Source of the DNA: Burkholderia sp. 4M9327F10
GTDB taxonomy: Bacteria; Pseudomonadota; Gammaproteobacteria; Burkholderiales; Burkholderiaceae
DNA length: 64,000 nucleotides
Assembly: GCF_005503145.1 (NCBI RefSeq)
Contig: NZ_SCNV01000045.1
Span: forward strand, 1 to 64,000
Direction of reading: 5' to 3'
Within the stretch, counting starts at the first letter, position 1, and each line of letters opens with the position of its first letter. Under the pieces are notes generated by a model. It had not been told where the DNA came from, did not search any database, and saw nothing but the letters and a program-made list of their open reading frames with translations. The translations under genes were made by a program, and so were the position numbers. Below, piece by piece: positions 43,581 through 52,948 of the stretch.

Positions 43581-44390
43581 ATGCCGAAATTTGCAGCCAA
43601 TCTCACCATGCTGTTCAACGAAGTCCCGTTCCTCGACCGCTTCGCAGCGGCAGCGGACGCGGGCTTTAACGCCGTCGAATTCCTCTTCCCATACCCGTAT
43701 CAGGCCGCTGAACTTGCCGAGCGCCTGCAGCAGAACCGCCTGAAGCTGGTGCTGCACAACCTGCCCGCGGGCAACTGGGAAGCCGGCGAACGCGGTATTG
43801 CCTGCCTGCCGGATCGCGTCGGCGAGTTCCAGGAAGGCGTCGGCCGCGCCATCGAATACGCGAAGGCCCTGAAAGTACCGCAACTGAACTGCCTCGTCGG
43901 CATTCCCGGCCCGGGCGTCGACGCCGGCCGCGCCCACGCGACGATGGTCGACAACCTGCGCTTCGCTTCGGCCGCACTGAAGCAGGAAGGCATCAAGCTG
44001 CTGGTCGAGCCGTGCAACTCGTACGACATTCCGGGCTTCGCACTGAACCGCTCGTCCGAGGGGCTCGATGTGATCCGCGCGGTCGGCTCGGACAATCTGT
44101 TCCTGCAGTACGACATCTATCACATGCAACGGATGGAAGGCGAACTCGCCGCCACCATCAGGAAAAACCTGGCGTCGATCGCGCATATCCAGCTCGCAGA
44201 CAACCCGGGCCGCAATGAGCCGGGCACAGGCGAAATCAACTACCCGTTCCTGTTCAACCTGCTCGACTCGCTCGGCTATGACGGCTATATCGGCTGCGAA
44301 TACAAGCCGCGCACGACCACCACGGAAGGTCTGGACTGGGTGCAGCGCGTAGCCGGCCAGGCACGCGGCGCGGCGCACGTGGCCGCCTGA
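43581..44390 (+). CDS. hyi: Hydroxypyruvate isomerase
   Basis: The 269-residue TIM-barrel enzyme interconverts hydroxypyruvate and tartronate semialdehyde. It starts MPKFAANLTMLFNEVPFLDRFAAAADAGF, the Hyi start, and has LLVEPCNSYDIPGF, YDIYHMQRMEGEL and HIQLADNPGRNEPGTGEINYPFLF with the metal ligands. A TTG at 43554 in frame is not supported by homology. It lies between gcl and glxR. Confidence 0.96.
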   Translation: MPKFAANLTMLFNEVPFLDRFAAAADAGFNAVEFLFPYPYQAAELAERLQQNRLKLVLHNLPAGNWEAGERGIACLPDRVGEFQEGVGRAIEYAKALKVPQLNCLVGIPGPGVDAGRAHATMVDNLRFASAALKQEGIKLLVEPCNSYDIPGFALNRSSEGLDVIRAVGSDNLFLQYDIYHMQRMEGELAATIRKNLASIAHIQLADNPGRNEPGTGEINYPFLFNLLDSLGYDGYIGCEYKPRTTTTEGLDWVQRVAGQARGAAHVAA

Positions 44391-44432
44391 CCGCACCGAC
44401 CCTCTACCCCAACCCACTGGAGACATAGACAC

Positions 44433-45341
44433 ATGGCAAAGATTGGTTTTATCGGCCTCGGCATCATGGGCGCGCATATGGCGCGCAACCTCATCAAGGG
44501 CGGCCACTCGCTGTTCGTGAACGGCGCGTACCCGGTGCCGGAAGACCTCAGCAAGACAACCACGGTGGTTGCCAATTCGACCGCCGTTGCACAAGCCGCT
44601 GACATCGTCATCATCATGGTGCCGGACACGCCGGACGTGGCCAATGTTCTGTTCGCCGACGACGGCGTCGCTCTCGGCCTCACCGCCGGCAAGCTGGTGA
44701 TCGACATGAGCTCGATCTCGCCGCTCGACACGCAGGCGTTCGCAAAGAAGATCAACGCGCTGGGCGCGGACTACCTCGACGCGCCGGTCTCGGGCGGCGA
44801 AGTCGGCGCGCGTGAAGCGTCGCTGACGATCATGGTGGGCGGTCCGGAAAAAGCCTTCGCGCTCGCCAAGCCGCTGTTCGAACTGATGGGCAAGAACATC
44901 TCGCTGATCGGCGATAACGGTGCGGGCCAGACCTGCAAGGTCGCAAACCAGATCATCGTCGCGCTGAACATCGAAGCCGTGGCCGAAGCGCTGCTGTTCG
45001 CCGCGCGTTCGGGCGCCGACCCGGAGCGCGTCCGCCGTGCGCTGATGGGTGGCTTCGCGTCGTCGCGGATTCTCGAAGTGCACGGCGAGCGTATGACCAA
45101 GCGCACCTTCAATCCGGGCTTCCGCATCGAGCTGCACCAGAAGGACCTGAACCTCGCGCTCGACGGCGCCCGCAAGCTGGGCATCGCCCTGCCGCACACC
45201 GCCAGCGCGCAGCAACTGTTCAGCGTCTGCGCAGCAAACGGCGGCAAGGCGTGGGATCACTCGGCCATGGTGCGCGCGCTGGAAATCATGGCGAACTTCG
45301 AAGTGGCTCAGGCGCCCGGCACGGAGGCCAAGGCCGCGTAA
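44433..45341 (+). CDS. glxR: Tartronate semialdehyde reductase
   Basis: The 302-residue beta-hydroxyacid dehydrogenase reduces tartronate semialdehyde to glycerate. It has the dinucleotide motif IGFIGLGIMGAHMARNLIKGGH, substrate-binding DAPVSGGEVGAREASLTIMVGG and the catalytic Lys in GAGQTCKVANQIIV. It completes the pathway glyoxylate to glycerate with gcl; a glycerate kinase is not adjacent. Confidence 0.96.
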   Translation: MAKIGFIGLGIMGAHMARNLIKGGHSLFVNGAYPVPEDLSKTTTVVANSTAVAQAADIVIIMVPDTPDVANVLFADDGVALGLTAGKLVIDMSSISPLDTQAFAKKINALGADYLDAPVSGGEVGAREASLTIMVGGPEKAFALAKPLFELMGKNISLIGDNGAGQTCKVANQIIVALNIEAVAEALLFAARSGADPERVRRALMGGFASSRILEVHGERMTKRTFNPGFRIELHQKDLNLALDGARKLGIALPHTASAQQLFSVCAANGGKAWDHSAMVRALEIMANFEVAQAPGTEAKAA

Positions 45342-45584
45342 CGCTTCAGGCAGTCTCTGGCAGCAACATCGGTTGACGTGGATGTCACGGCAACCGGCAG
45401 GTGGGGCGTCCGGTGCATTGCGCGGCACGCGTAACGCACCGGGCAAATCGTGCCGCTCTGGGCTGAGAGCGGCAAGTGGGGTCCGCAGCGGCGCCCGGCG
45501 ACGTCGGGGAAGCCTTGGTCGGTCAGACGTCGTCGTCGGGTGTCCGGCTGTCGGATTTTAGGTATTGATGTCACACAAACAACA

Positions 45585-45628
45585 ACGCGGCGGTGCGGGC
45601 AGTCAGCTCGCATCGCCGCGTGTTTCAT
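45585..45628. terminator. Bidirectional hairpin terminator between glxR and the asparaginase gene
   Basis: ACGCGGCG (45585-45592) pairs with CGCCGCGT (45614-45621), with a further TGCG/CGCA pairing inside. The minus strand continues as TTGTTGTTTG, the plus strand as GTTTCATT, so it suits the converging asparaginase gene best. Otherwise the 45342-45712 gap holds no gene or site I can support. Confidence 0.55.
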
Positions 45629-45712
45629 TGCGTAACGCGTTATTGCACAGGTCGTACGCGGCGCGATCGATGCCGTGCCGCTCTTGTTGAGCCCGGCTGT
45701 ACCTCGTGCCGG

Positions 45713-46777
45713 TCAGTAGGTGTCGAAGATCTTCTGCAGCGCCACCGGCCCCGAGTGGCCGCCCGCGAGCGCCAGCATCAGCAGCACGCGCGCCTTGTAT
45801 GGATTGAGCGACCCCGCCGTGACAAAGCCTAGCGCATCATCGGGCGCGGCGCCGTTACGCATCACATGCCCCGAACCGACGCGCGACGAGCGCACCACCG
45901 CCACGCCCTGGGCCGCCGCATCGGCGAGCGCCTGTTGCACGGAGGCGTGAATCGAGCCGTTGCCGGTGCCGGCTACGACAATGCCGCGCACGCCTGCCGC
46001 CACCAGCGCATCCACGCCGAGCCGCGATGCCCCGGCATAGCTCGTCACGATCTCCACATTCGGCCACTGCGCGCCAATCACGAATTCCGTCTCGACGGTA
46101 TGCGGGCGCACCACCTTGCGCTGGAATTCCACCCGGCCGTCCTGCACCCAGCCCAGCGCGCCGACTTCCGGCGACTGGAACGCATCGACGGCATAGGTGC
46201 TGGTCTTGACCACATCGCGCGCACTATGAATGCGGTTGTTGAACGCCACCAGCACGCCCTGCCCGTGCGCCGCAGCGCTCGCCGCGACGGTCACGGCATT
46301 GAGCAGGTTCAGCGGGCCGTCGGCGGACAGCGCCGACGCGGGCCGCATCGCGGCCGTCAGCACGACCGGCTTGCTGCCCTTTACCGTCAGATGCAGCAGA
46401 TAGGCGGTTTCTTCGAGCGTGTCGGTGCCGTGCGTGATCACCACGCCGTCGATGTCGTCGCTCGCCAGCAAGGCGTTGACGCGTTGCGCAAGCGTCGTCC
46501 ACAGCGCCAGCGCCATGTCCTTGCTGTCGACGCTGGCAATCTGCTCAGGCTGAATCTGCGCGACGGTAGAGAGCGCCGGGACGGCTTCGAGCAGGCGGTC
46601 GACGCCGACCACCCCGGCCTGATAGCCGGAGGTATTGGTGACATCGGCGGCGGAACCGGCAATCGTGCCGCCCGTCGCCAGCACCGCAATGCGCGGCAGT
46701 GCCTGCGCCTGCGTGGCCGCAGCGCCCGTGGAACCGGCGCCCGTTGCGCCGGAGGAGGAGGAAGTCGAAGTATTCAT
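45713..46777 (-). CDS. L-asparaginase, type II-like
   Basis: The protein (354 residues from the ATG at 46777; 366 if an in-frame ATG at 46813 is used) hydrolyses asparagine. It has both active-site threonine motifs, VLATGGTIAGSA near the start and VVITHGTDTLEETAYLL in the middle. The first 25 residues are Ser/Gly/Ala-rich and not a convincing signal peptide, so the location is uncertain. Neither start has a good ribosome site. It follows the CysB-like gene in the same direction. Confidence 0.9.
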   Translation of the reverse strand: MNTSTSSSSGATGAGSTGAAATQAQALPRIAVLATGGTIAGSAADVTNTSGYQAGVVGVDRLLEAVPALSTVAQIQPEQIASVDSKDMALALWTTLAQRVNALLASDDIDGVVITHGTDTLEETAYLLHLTVKGSKPVVLTAAMRPASALSADGPLNLLNAVTVAASAAAHGQGVLVAFNNRIHSARDVVKTSTYAVDAFQSPEVGALGWVQDGRVEFQRKVVRPHTVETEFVIGAQWPNVEIVTSYAGASRLGVDALVAAGVRGIVVAGTGNGSIHASVQQALADAAAQGVAVVRSSRVGSGHVMRNGAAPDDALGFVTAGSLNPYKARVLLMLALAGGHSGPVALQKIFDTY

Positions 46778-46841
46778 GGCGGCGATTGTAAGCGATGCGC
46801 CGCTCGCCGCCATGCGTTGAAACGCGAATATCGAGCCGCTC

Positions 46842-47768
46842 TTAAGCCACTTCGCGCAACTGCGCGGCGATCTCGGCTTCCTTCAGTTGCGGTGCGAACA
46901 TTTCCAGCAGACGATACGCATAGGCGCGCAGGAACGCACCCTTGCGCAAGCCGACGCGGGTCGTGCTCGCCTCGAACAGATGCTGCGTGTCGAGCGCAAC
47001 CAGTTCGGTATCGCGCTTCGGGTCGTAGGCCATGGCCGCCACCACGCCGATCCCCATGCCGAGTTCGACATAGGTCTTGATGACGTCCGCATCGATCGCG
47101 GTCAGCACCACGTCGGGCAACGCGCCCGCCTTCGCAAACGCCTGGTCGATATGCGAGCGACCCGTGAAATCCTGATCGTAGGTCACGATCGGAAACTCGG
47201 CGATTTCGTCGAGGGTCAGGTTCTCGCGGCCCACCAGCGGATGGTCCTTCGGCACGACCACGATGTGGTGCCACGAATAGCACGGGAACGTGACGATGTC
47301 CGGAAAGCGGTCGAGCGCTTCGGTCGAAATGCCGATATCCGCTTCGCCATTGATAATCATCTGCGCGATCTGTTGCGGGCTACCCTGGCGCAGCGCCAGA
47401 TGCACCTTCGGGAACACCTCGGTGAACTGGCGGATCACCTTGGGCAGCGCGTAGCGCGCCTGCGTGTGCGTGGTGGCGACCACCAGGTGGCCGCTGTCCT
47501 GGTCCGCATACTGACGCGCCACCCGGCGCAGGTTTTCGGCGTCGAGCAGCATCCGCTCGATCAACTGGTGCACCGCCTTGCCCGGCTCGGTCAGCCCGGT
47601 GAGGCGCTTGCCGCGGCGAATGAAAATATCGACGCCGAGTTCGTCCTCGAGGTCCTTGATCTGTTTCGACACCCCCGACTGCGACGTGTACAGCACGTTC
47701 GCGACTTCGGTCAGGTTCATGTTCTGGCGCACGGCCTCGCGCACGAAGCGCAGTTGCTGAAAGTTCAT
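46842..47768 (-). CDS. cysB: CysB-type LysR regulator of sulfur assimilation
   Basis: The 308-residue protein starts MNFQQLRFVREAVRQNMNLTEVANVLYTSQSGVSKQIKDLEDELG, the CysB/Cbl signature of the LysR family, and has the effector-pocket residues ATTHTQARYALP and RQGSPQQIAQMI. CysB activates sulfate uptake and reduction genes when O-acetylserine accumulates. It lies 59 bases after cysA in the same direction. The frame runs on to 47906 without homology. Confidence 0.92.
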   Translation of the reverse strand: MNFQQLRFVREAVRQNMNLTEVANVLYTSQSGVSKQIKDLEDELGVDIFIRRGKRLTGLTEPGKAVHQLIERMLLDAENLRRVARQYADQDSGHLVVATTHTQARYALPKVIRQFTEVFPKVHLALRQGSPQQIAQMIINGEADIGISTEALDRFPDIVTFPCYSWHHIVVVPKDHPLVGRENLTLDEIAEFPIVTYDQDFTGRSHIDQAFAKAGALPDVVLTAIDADVIKTYVELGMGIGVVAAMAYDPKRDTELVALDTQHLFEASTTRVGLRKGAFLRAYAYRLLEMFAPQLKEAEIAAQLREVA

Positions 47769-47827
47769 CTGTGTGTCTCCGGTTCGGCCAGAGTGAAGTG
47801 ATAGGGTAATCGTTAGTCCGCGCGCGC

Positions 47828-48886
47828 TCAATGCGCCGGGAACACGCGCAAGGCACGCGGCACCGCCGTCACGCCGTCGCCGATATTCAGTTGCAGCGCG
47901 CGCCACGCTTCGCGGTCAAGCTCCGCCTCGAGCACGCTGCCCTCGCGCCCCGCCAGCTCGACGCGCACCGAGCCGCCCAGCGTCACGACGCGCCGCACAT
48001 CCACCACGATGCCTTCGCGATGACCGGCGTGCTGCGGATAAAGCTGCAGGTCATGCGGCCGTACATAGGCGAAAGCCGGACCTTCGAAACCCGCCGTGGC
48101 GGCCACCGGCAAGGCGGCGCCTTCCACCACGAAGCCGTTGCGGTCAAGCTTGCCGTGCAGGCGGTTGGCCGCGCCGAGAAACTCGTAGACAAACGAGGTC
48201 TGCGGATGGTCGTACACGTCCTGCGGGCTGCCCACCTGCTCGACGTGACCGCGGTTGAGCACGACAATGCGGTCCGCGACTTCCAGCGCCTCTTCCTGGT
48301 CGTGCGTGACGAAAATCGTCGAAATATGCAGATCGTCATGCAAGCGGCGCAGCCAGCCGCGTAGTTCCTTGCGGACCTTGGCGTCCAGCGCGCCGAACGG
48401 CTCATCGAGCAGCAGCACCTTCGGTTCGACCGCCAGCGCGCGAGCGAGCGCAATGCGTTGGCGCTGGCCGCCCGAAAGCTCCGACGGATAGCGTTGCGCG
48501 AGCCAGTCCAGTTGCACGAGCTTGAGCAGTTCATGCACCTTCTCGCGGATCACGGCCTCCGAGGGCCGCTCCTTGCGCGGCTTGACGCGCAGGCCGAAGG
48601 CGACGTTCTCGAACACGCTCATGTGCCGGAACAGCGCGTAATGCTGGAACACGAAGCCGACCTGGCGCTCGCGTGCGCCTACGGTTGCGACGTCCTGTCC
48701 TTGCAGCACGACCTGGCCGGAGTCCGCAAATTCCAGACCCGCAATCACGCGCAGCAGCGTGGTCTTGCCACAGCCCGACGGCCCGAGCAGCGCAACCAGT
48801 TCGCCCGGCGGGAAGTCGAGCGAGACGTCATCGAGCGCGGTGAAATCGCCAAAGCGCTTTTGCAGGTTACGAACGGTGATGCCCAT
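47828..48886 (-). CDS. cysA: Sulfate/thiosulfate ABC transporter ATPase CysA
   Basis: The 352-residue ATPase has Walker A LLGPSGCGKTTLLR, the signature ELSGGQRQRIALARAL, Walker B VLLLDEPFGALDAKVR, and a C-terminal TOBE regulatory domain (about 245-350). It starts MGITVRNLQKRFGDFTALDDVSLDFPPGE. It energises the CysTW channel. It is 70 bases after cysW. Confidence 0.97.
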   Translation of the reverse strand: MGITVRNLQKRFGDFTALDDVSLDFPPGELVALLGPSGCGKTTLLRVIAGLEFADSGQVVLQGQDVATVGARERQVGFVFQHYALFRHMSVFENVAFGLRVKPRKERPSEAVIREKVHELLKLVQLDWLAQRYPSELSGGQRQRIALARALAVEPKVLLLDEPFGALDAKVRKELRGWLRRLHDDLHISTIFVTHDQEEALEVADRIVVLNRGHVEQVGSPQDVYDHPQTSFVYEFLGAANRLHGKLDRNGFVVEGAALPVAATAGFEGPAFAYVRPHDLQLYPQHAGHREGIVVDVRRVVTLGGSVRVELAGREGSVLEAELDREAWRALQLNIGDGVTAVPRALRVFPAH

Positions 48887-48956
48887 TGATTACTCCCTTG
48901 TCGACCCGGTCTGGCGCTGCTTCGCGCACTGACCCAGGCCCCATGCCACTGATTGC

Positions 48957-49928
48957 TTAACGGATCGGCTGCTGCGCCGGTGCACGCCCCGCGGGCGGCT
49001 GTGCGATAGCGGGACCGGCGTGCGCAGGAAGCTCGCGCGCTTGCGCCAGTTCGGCTGACAGATGCCGCTCGGCGAGCAGCTTCAACCCGAGCGTGACGAG
49101 CGCCAGCAGCGCGAGCAATGAAGCCACGGCAAACGCCGCCGAAAAGTTATATTCGTTGTAGAGAATCTCGACGTGCAGCGGAATCGTGTCCGTCTGGCCG
49201 CGAATATGGCCGGACACCACCGACACCGCGCCGAACTCTCCCATCGCCCGCGCGTTGCAGAGAATCACGCCGTACAGCAGCCCCCACTTGACGTTCGGCA
49301 AGGTGACGCGGCGAAACGTCTGCCAGCCGGAAGCGCCGAGCACATGAGCGGCTTCTTCCTCGTCGTTGCCCTGCGCCTGCATCAGCGGAATCAGCTCGCG
49401 CGCCACAAACGGGAAGGTGACGAAGATCGTCGCCAGCACGATGCCCGGCACCGCGAAAATGATCTGCACGTCGTGATCCTGCAGCCACGGGCCGAACCAG
49501 CCTTGCGCGCCGAACATCAGCACGTACACTAACCCGGAGATCACCGGCGACACCGAAAATGGCAGATCGATCAGCGTGGTCAACAGCGCCTTGCCCTTGA
49601 ACTCGAACTTGGCGATACACCACGACGCGGCCAGCCCGAACGCCAGGTTCAGCGGCACCGCAATCGCCGCCGTCAGCAGCGTCAGCTTGATTGCGGAAAC
49701 CGCGTCCGGATCGGCCAGCGCATCGAGATAAAAGCCGATGCCCTTGCTGAGCGCCTGATAGAACACCGCCACCAGCGGCACCACCAGGAACAGCGCGAGA
49801 AACAGCAGCGCAATGCCCGTCAGCAGCCAGCGCACGAGGCGCGGCTCAGTGACAGGATCGGAGCGCCGGGCCGCGGCGTTCGCGGCTCCGCGCGAGGCGG
49901 ACGGCAGAGCGGCCGAATCGTGGCTCAT
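48957..49928 (-). CDS. cysW: Sulfate ABC transporter permease CysW
   Basis: The 323-residue permease has six membrane helices and the EAA loop (AAHVLGASGWQTFRRVTLPNVKWGLLYG). It begins MSHDSAALPSASRG at 49928, overlapping the cysT stop as ATGA; an open frame extends further upstream but is antiparallel in phase to cysT and not part of the gene. The last 45 residues are a Pro/Ala-rich tail. Confidence 0.95.
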   Translation of the reverse strand: MSHDSAALPSASRGAANAAARRSDPVTEPRLVRWLLTGIALLFLALFLVVPLVAVFYQALSKGIGFYLDALADPDAVSAIKLTLLTAAIAVPLNLAFGLAASWCIAKFEFKGKALLTTLIDLPFSVSPVISGLVYVLMFGAQGWFGPWLQDHDVQIIFAVPGIVLATIFVTFPFVARELIPLMQAQGNDEEEAAHVLGASGWQTFRRVTLPNVKWGLLYGVILCNARAMGEFGAVSVVSGHIRGQTDTIPLHVEILYNEYNFSAAFAVASLLALLALVTLGLKLLAERHLSAELAQARELPAHAGPAIAQPPAGRAPAQQPIR

Positions 49929-50821
49929 TGCACACCCCCGGGCACACTGGCCGCCACCGCGCCGGACGGCGCGCCCGCTGCCGCGCCGCGGCGCGTACGC
50001 CGCTGCAGATACCACTGCAGCGTATTGATCGCGAGCAGCATGAGGAACGACACGATCAGCATCACCACCGCCAGCGCCGTCGCGCCGGCGTAGTCGTACT
50101 GTTCCAGCTTGGTGATGATGAGCAGCGACGTGATCTCCGATTTCATCGGCACGTTGCCGGCAATGAAGATCACCGAGCCATACTCGCCCAACGCCCGCGC
50201 GAAGGCCAGCGCGAAACCGGTCAGCAGCGCCGGCACCACGGCGGGCAGCACCACGCGGCGAAACGTCAGCCAGCGCGACGCGCCGAGGCACGCGGCCGCC
50301 TCTTCCTGCTCGCGCTCGAACTCTTCGAGCACCGGTTGCACCGTGCGCACCACAAACGGCAAGCCGATGAAGGTCAACGCAACCAGCACGCCGGCCGGCG
50401 TGAAGGCGACCTTGATCCCGAGCGGTTCGAGAAACTGGCCAATCCAGCCGTTGCCCGCATAGACCGCCGCGAGCGAAATCCCCGCCACCGAGGTAGGCAA
50501 CGCAAACGGCAGATCGACCACCGCGTCGACGAGGCGCTTGAACGGAAACGTGTAACGCACCAGCACCCACGCGACCAGGAAACCGAACACCGCATTGATC
50601 AGCGCGCCGCCGAGCGCCGAGAAAAACGTCAGCCGGTACGACGCCAGCACACGCGGCGCGGCCACCGCATGCACGAACTGGCTCCAGTTGAGCGAGGCCG
50701 TCTTGAGAAAGGTCGCCGCAAGCGGAATCAGCACCACGAGGCTCAGATAGGCCACCGTGATGCCGAGTGTCAGGCCGAAGCCAGGCAGCGCGCTTGGCTT
50801 GCGGAAGGTCAACGTCGTCAT
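49925..50821 (-). CDS. cysT: Sulfate ABC transporter permease CysT
   Basis: The 298-residue permease has six helices and the EAA loop (AAACLGASRWLTFRRVVLPAVVPALLTG). It starts MTTLTFRKPSALPGFGLTLGITVAYLSLVVLIPL. It forms the heterodimeric channel with CysW. It lies 73 bases after sbp. Confidence 0.96.
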   Translation of the reverse strand: MTTLTFRKPSALPGFGLTLGITVAYLSLVVLIPLAATFLKTASLNWSQFVHAVAAPRVLASYRLTFFSALGGALINAVFGFLVAWVLVRYTFPFKRLVDAVVDLPFALPTSVAGISLAAVYAGNGWIGQFLEPLGIKVAFTPAGVLVALTFIGLPFVVRTVQPVLEEFEREQEEAAACLGASRWLTFRRVVLPAVVPALLTGFALAFARALGEYGSVIFIAGNVPMKSEITSLLIITKLEQYDYAGATALAVVMLIVSFLMLLAINTLQWYLQRRTRRGAAAGAPSGAVAASVPGGVQ

Positions 50822-50894
50822 GCTGGATGCTCTGTCAGGGTGAAATCCGTGGCGCCGGCTTCAGGCGCACATCCGCCACGTTGCGCCGTTTTTG

Positions 50895-51935
50895 TTACTG
50901 CGGCGAGTAGATCGAATCGAACACGCCGCCATCCGCAAAGTGCGTCTTTTGCGCATTGGCCCAGCCGCCGAACGTATCGTCCACCGTGTACAGCTTCAGC
51001 TTCGGAAACTTCGCCGTCAGCGCAGCCGGCACCTTGTCCGAACGTGGCCGGTAGAAGTTCTCAGCCGCGATCTCCTGGCCCTGCTCGCTATACAGGAAGT
51101 TCAGATAGGCCTCGGCCAGCTTGCGCGTGCCGTGCTTGTCCACCACCTTGTCGACCACCGCCACCGGCGGCTCGGCCAGAATGCTCACCGACGGCACCAC
51201 GATCTCGAACTTGTCCGGGCCGAATTCCTTCACCGAAAGAAACGCTTCGTTTTCCCAGGCAATCAATACATCGCCGATACCGCGCTGCACGAAGCTCGTG
51301 GTCGCGCCGCGCGCCCCCGAATCGAGCACGCCGGCATTCTTGTAGAGCTTCGAGACAAAGTCCTTCGCCTTCTGGTCGTTGCCGCCCGGCTGATGCTCGG
51401 CGTAGGCCCACGCTGCCAGATAGTTCCAGCGCGCGCCGCCGGAGGTCTTCGGATTCGGCGTGACAATCGACACGCCCGGCTTCACCAGATCGTCCCAGTC
51501 CTTGATGTGCTTCGGATTGCCCTTGCGCACGAGGAACACGATGGTCGAGGTGTACGGCGAGGCGTTATCCGGCAGACGCTTTTGCCAGTTCTTGTCGACG
51601 AGGCCCTTGTTGGCGAGCGCGTCGATGTCGTAGGCGAGCGCCAGCGTCACCACGTCCGCCTGCAGCCCGTCGAGCACCGAGCGCGCCTGGGCGCCCGAGC
51701 CGCCGTGCGACTGCTTGAAGGTCACGCTCTCGCCGGTCTGGGCCTTCCATTGCTTGCCGAACGCGTCGTTGACCTGCTGATAGAGCTCGCGGGTCGGGTC
51801 GTAGGACACGTTCAGGAGCGTGGTATCCGCGGCATGGGCTTGCGCCGCGACGCCAAGCAGCGCGGCTGCGCCGAACGCGCATGCCGCGATGAGTTTTCTG
51901 GTCTTGCCTGCGAACCCCGTGCCCTGATCGATCAT
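50895..51935 (-). CDS. sbp: Periplasmic sulfate-binding protein
   Basis: The 346-residue protein has a signal peptide (LIAACAFGAAALLGVAAQAHA, cut before ADTTLLNV) and the Sbp signature NVSYDPTRELYQQVN, followed by QSHGGSGAQARSV, SIVTPNPKTSGGARWNYLAAWAY and NFYRPRS. It delivers sulfate to CysTWA. It opens the sbp-cysTWA-cysB operon. Confidence 0.97.
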   Translation of the reverse strand: MIDQGTGFAGKTRKLIAACAFGAAALLGVAAQAHAADTTLLNVSYDPTRELYQQVNDAFGKQWKAQTGESVTFKQSHGGSGAQARSVLDGLQADVVTLALAYDIDALANKGLVDKNWQKRLPDNASPYTSTIVFLVRKGNPKHIKDWDDLVKPGVSIVTPNPKTSGGARWNYLAAWAYAEHQPGGNDQKAKDFVSKLYKNAGVLDSGARGATTSFVQRGIGDVLIAWENEAFLSVKEFGPDKFEIVVPSVSILAEPPVAVVDKVVDKHGTRKLAEAYLNFLYSEQGQEIAAENFYRPRSDKVPAALTAKFPKLKLYTVDDTFGGWANAQKTHFADGGVFDSIYSPQ

Positions 51936-52069
51936 CCACCTTCTCCGCGTTGTGGTTGGTTCAGACGCCTTGCGTCCGATGTGGTGTGCTGTGTGTTGTC
52001 CGTTATGCGCCGCGCCTTTGCCGGCGCCAGCGTGGAGGCCAGTCTATCGAACCGCTTTCATCATTAAAA

Positions 52070-52098
52070 ATAATGTTTCCTTATTCTTTAATACCCAA
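52070..52098 (-). promoter_or_regulatory. Candidate CysB-dependent promoter of the sbp operon
   Basis: On the minus strand TTGGGT (52098-52093), 17 bases, CATTAT (52075-52070), inside a very AT-rich patch at 52045-52100 that contrasts with the surrounding GC-rich DNA. CysB sites are AT-rich and overlap the -35, so this patch is the likely activator site. The 51936-52264 gap also holds the two SOS boxes of lexA and nothing else recognised. Confidence 0.45.
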
Positions 52099-52221
52099 AA
52101 GTGGTAATGACAGCCGGACGCGGTGCTGTGGCGTGCAAACGACTGCCAAAGCGCCCGTCAGCGGCACTGGAGCGGCACCCAGGGTCACGAACTTAAAGTA
52201 AAGCTTGAATTGCGCTCGATA

Positions 52222-52237
52222 CTGTATAAAAATACAG
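52222..52237. promoter_or_regulatory. LexA operator (SOS box 1)
   Basis: CTGTATAAAAATACAG matches the CTG-N10-CAG LexA consensus with an AT-rich core, overlapping the probable -10 of lexA. Confidence 0.95.
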
Positions 52238-52241
52238 TCAC

Positions 52242-52257
52242 CTGTCTATCCATACAG
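52242..52257. promoter_or_regulatory. LexA operator (SOS box 2)
   Basis: CTGTCTATCCATACAG is a second, slightly weaker box, 20 bases centre to centre from the first, as in other autoregulated lexA genes. It ends 7 bases before the lexA ATG. Confidence 0.9.
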
Positions 52258-52264
52258 TGGCGCT

Positions 52265-52918
52265 ATGACCAAACTCACCGCACGACAGCAAGAGGTTTTC
52301 GACCTGATCCGCCGGGCCATCGAACGCACCGGCTTTCCGCCCACCCGCGCGGAGATCGCCGCCGAACTGGGCTTCAGTTCGGCCAACTCGGCAGAAGAGC
52401 ATCTGCGCGCGCTCGCCCGCAAGGGCGTGATCGAGCTCGCGGCAGGCGCTTCGCGCGGCATCCGGCTGCTGCTGTCCGATCAGGACGATGCGCCGCATCA
52501 GTTCACGCTGCCGCATCCCAGCATCATGCAGTTATCGCTGCCGCTGGTCGGCCGGGTGGCCGCAGGCAGTCCGATCCTCGCGCAGGAGCACATCTCGCAG
52601 CACTACGCCTGTGACCCGGCGCTCTTCTCGAGCAAGCCGGACTACCTGCTGAAGGTGCGCGGGCTGTCCATGCGGGACGCGGGCATTTTCGACGGCGACC
52701 TGCTCGCCGTGCAGAAGAAAAGCGAAGCGAAAGACGGCCAGATCATCGTTGCGCGCCTGGGCGACGACGTCACGGTCAAGCGTCTGAAGCGCCGGCCGAA
52801 TGGCATCGAGCTGATCGCCGAGAACCCCGATTACGAAAACATCTTCGTTCAGGCCGGCAGTGCGGAGTTCGCACTGGAAGGCATCGCGGTGGGGCTGATT
52901 CGCCCTACCGAGTTCTGA
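52265..52918 (+). CDS. lexA: SOS repressor LexA
   Basis: The 217-residue repressor has the winged-helix head (MTKLTARQQEVFDLIRRAIERTGFPPTRAEIAAELGFSS) and the S24 self-cleavage domain: cleavage site VAAGSP, catalytic Ser in VRGLSMRDAGI and Lys in IVARLGDDVTVKRLK. RecA-stimulated cleavage turns on the SOS regulon. Two SOS boxes lie directly upstream, so it autoregulates. A small unknown gene follows 30 bases later. Confidence 0.99.
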   Translation: MTKLTARQQEVFDLIRRAIERTGFPPTRAEIAAELGFSSANSAEEHLRALARKGVIELAAGASRGIRLLLSDQDDAPHQFTLPHPSIMQLSLPLVGRVAAGSPILAQEHISQHYACDPALFSSKPDYLLKVRGLSMRDAGIFDGDLLAVQKKSEAKDGQIIVARLGDDVTVKRLKRRPNGIELIAENPDYENIFVQAGSAEFALEGIAVGLIRPTEF

Positions 52919-52948
52919 ACCCTGCCCTGAACAAGACTGGAGAGATTC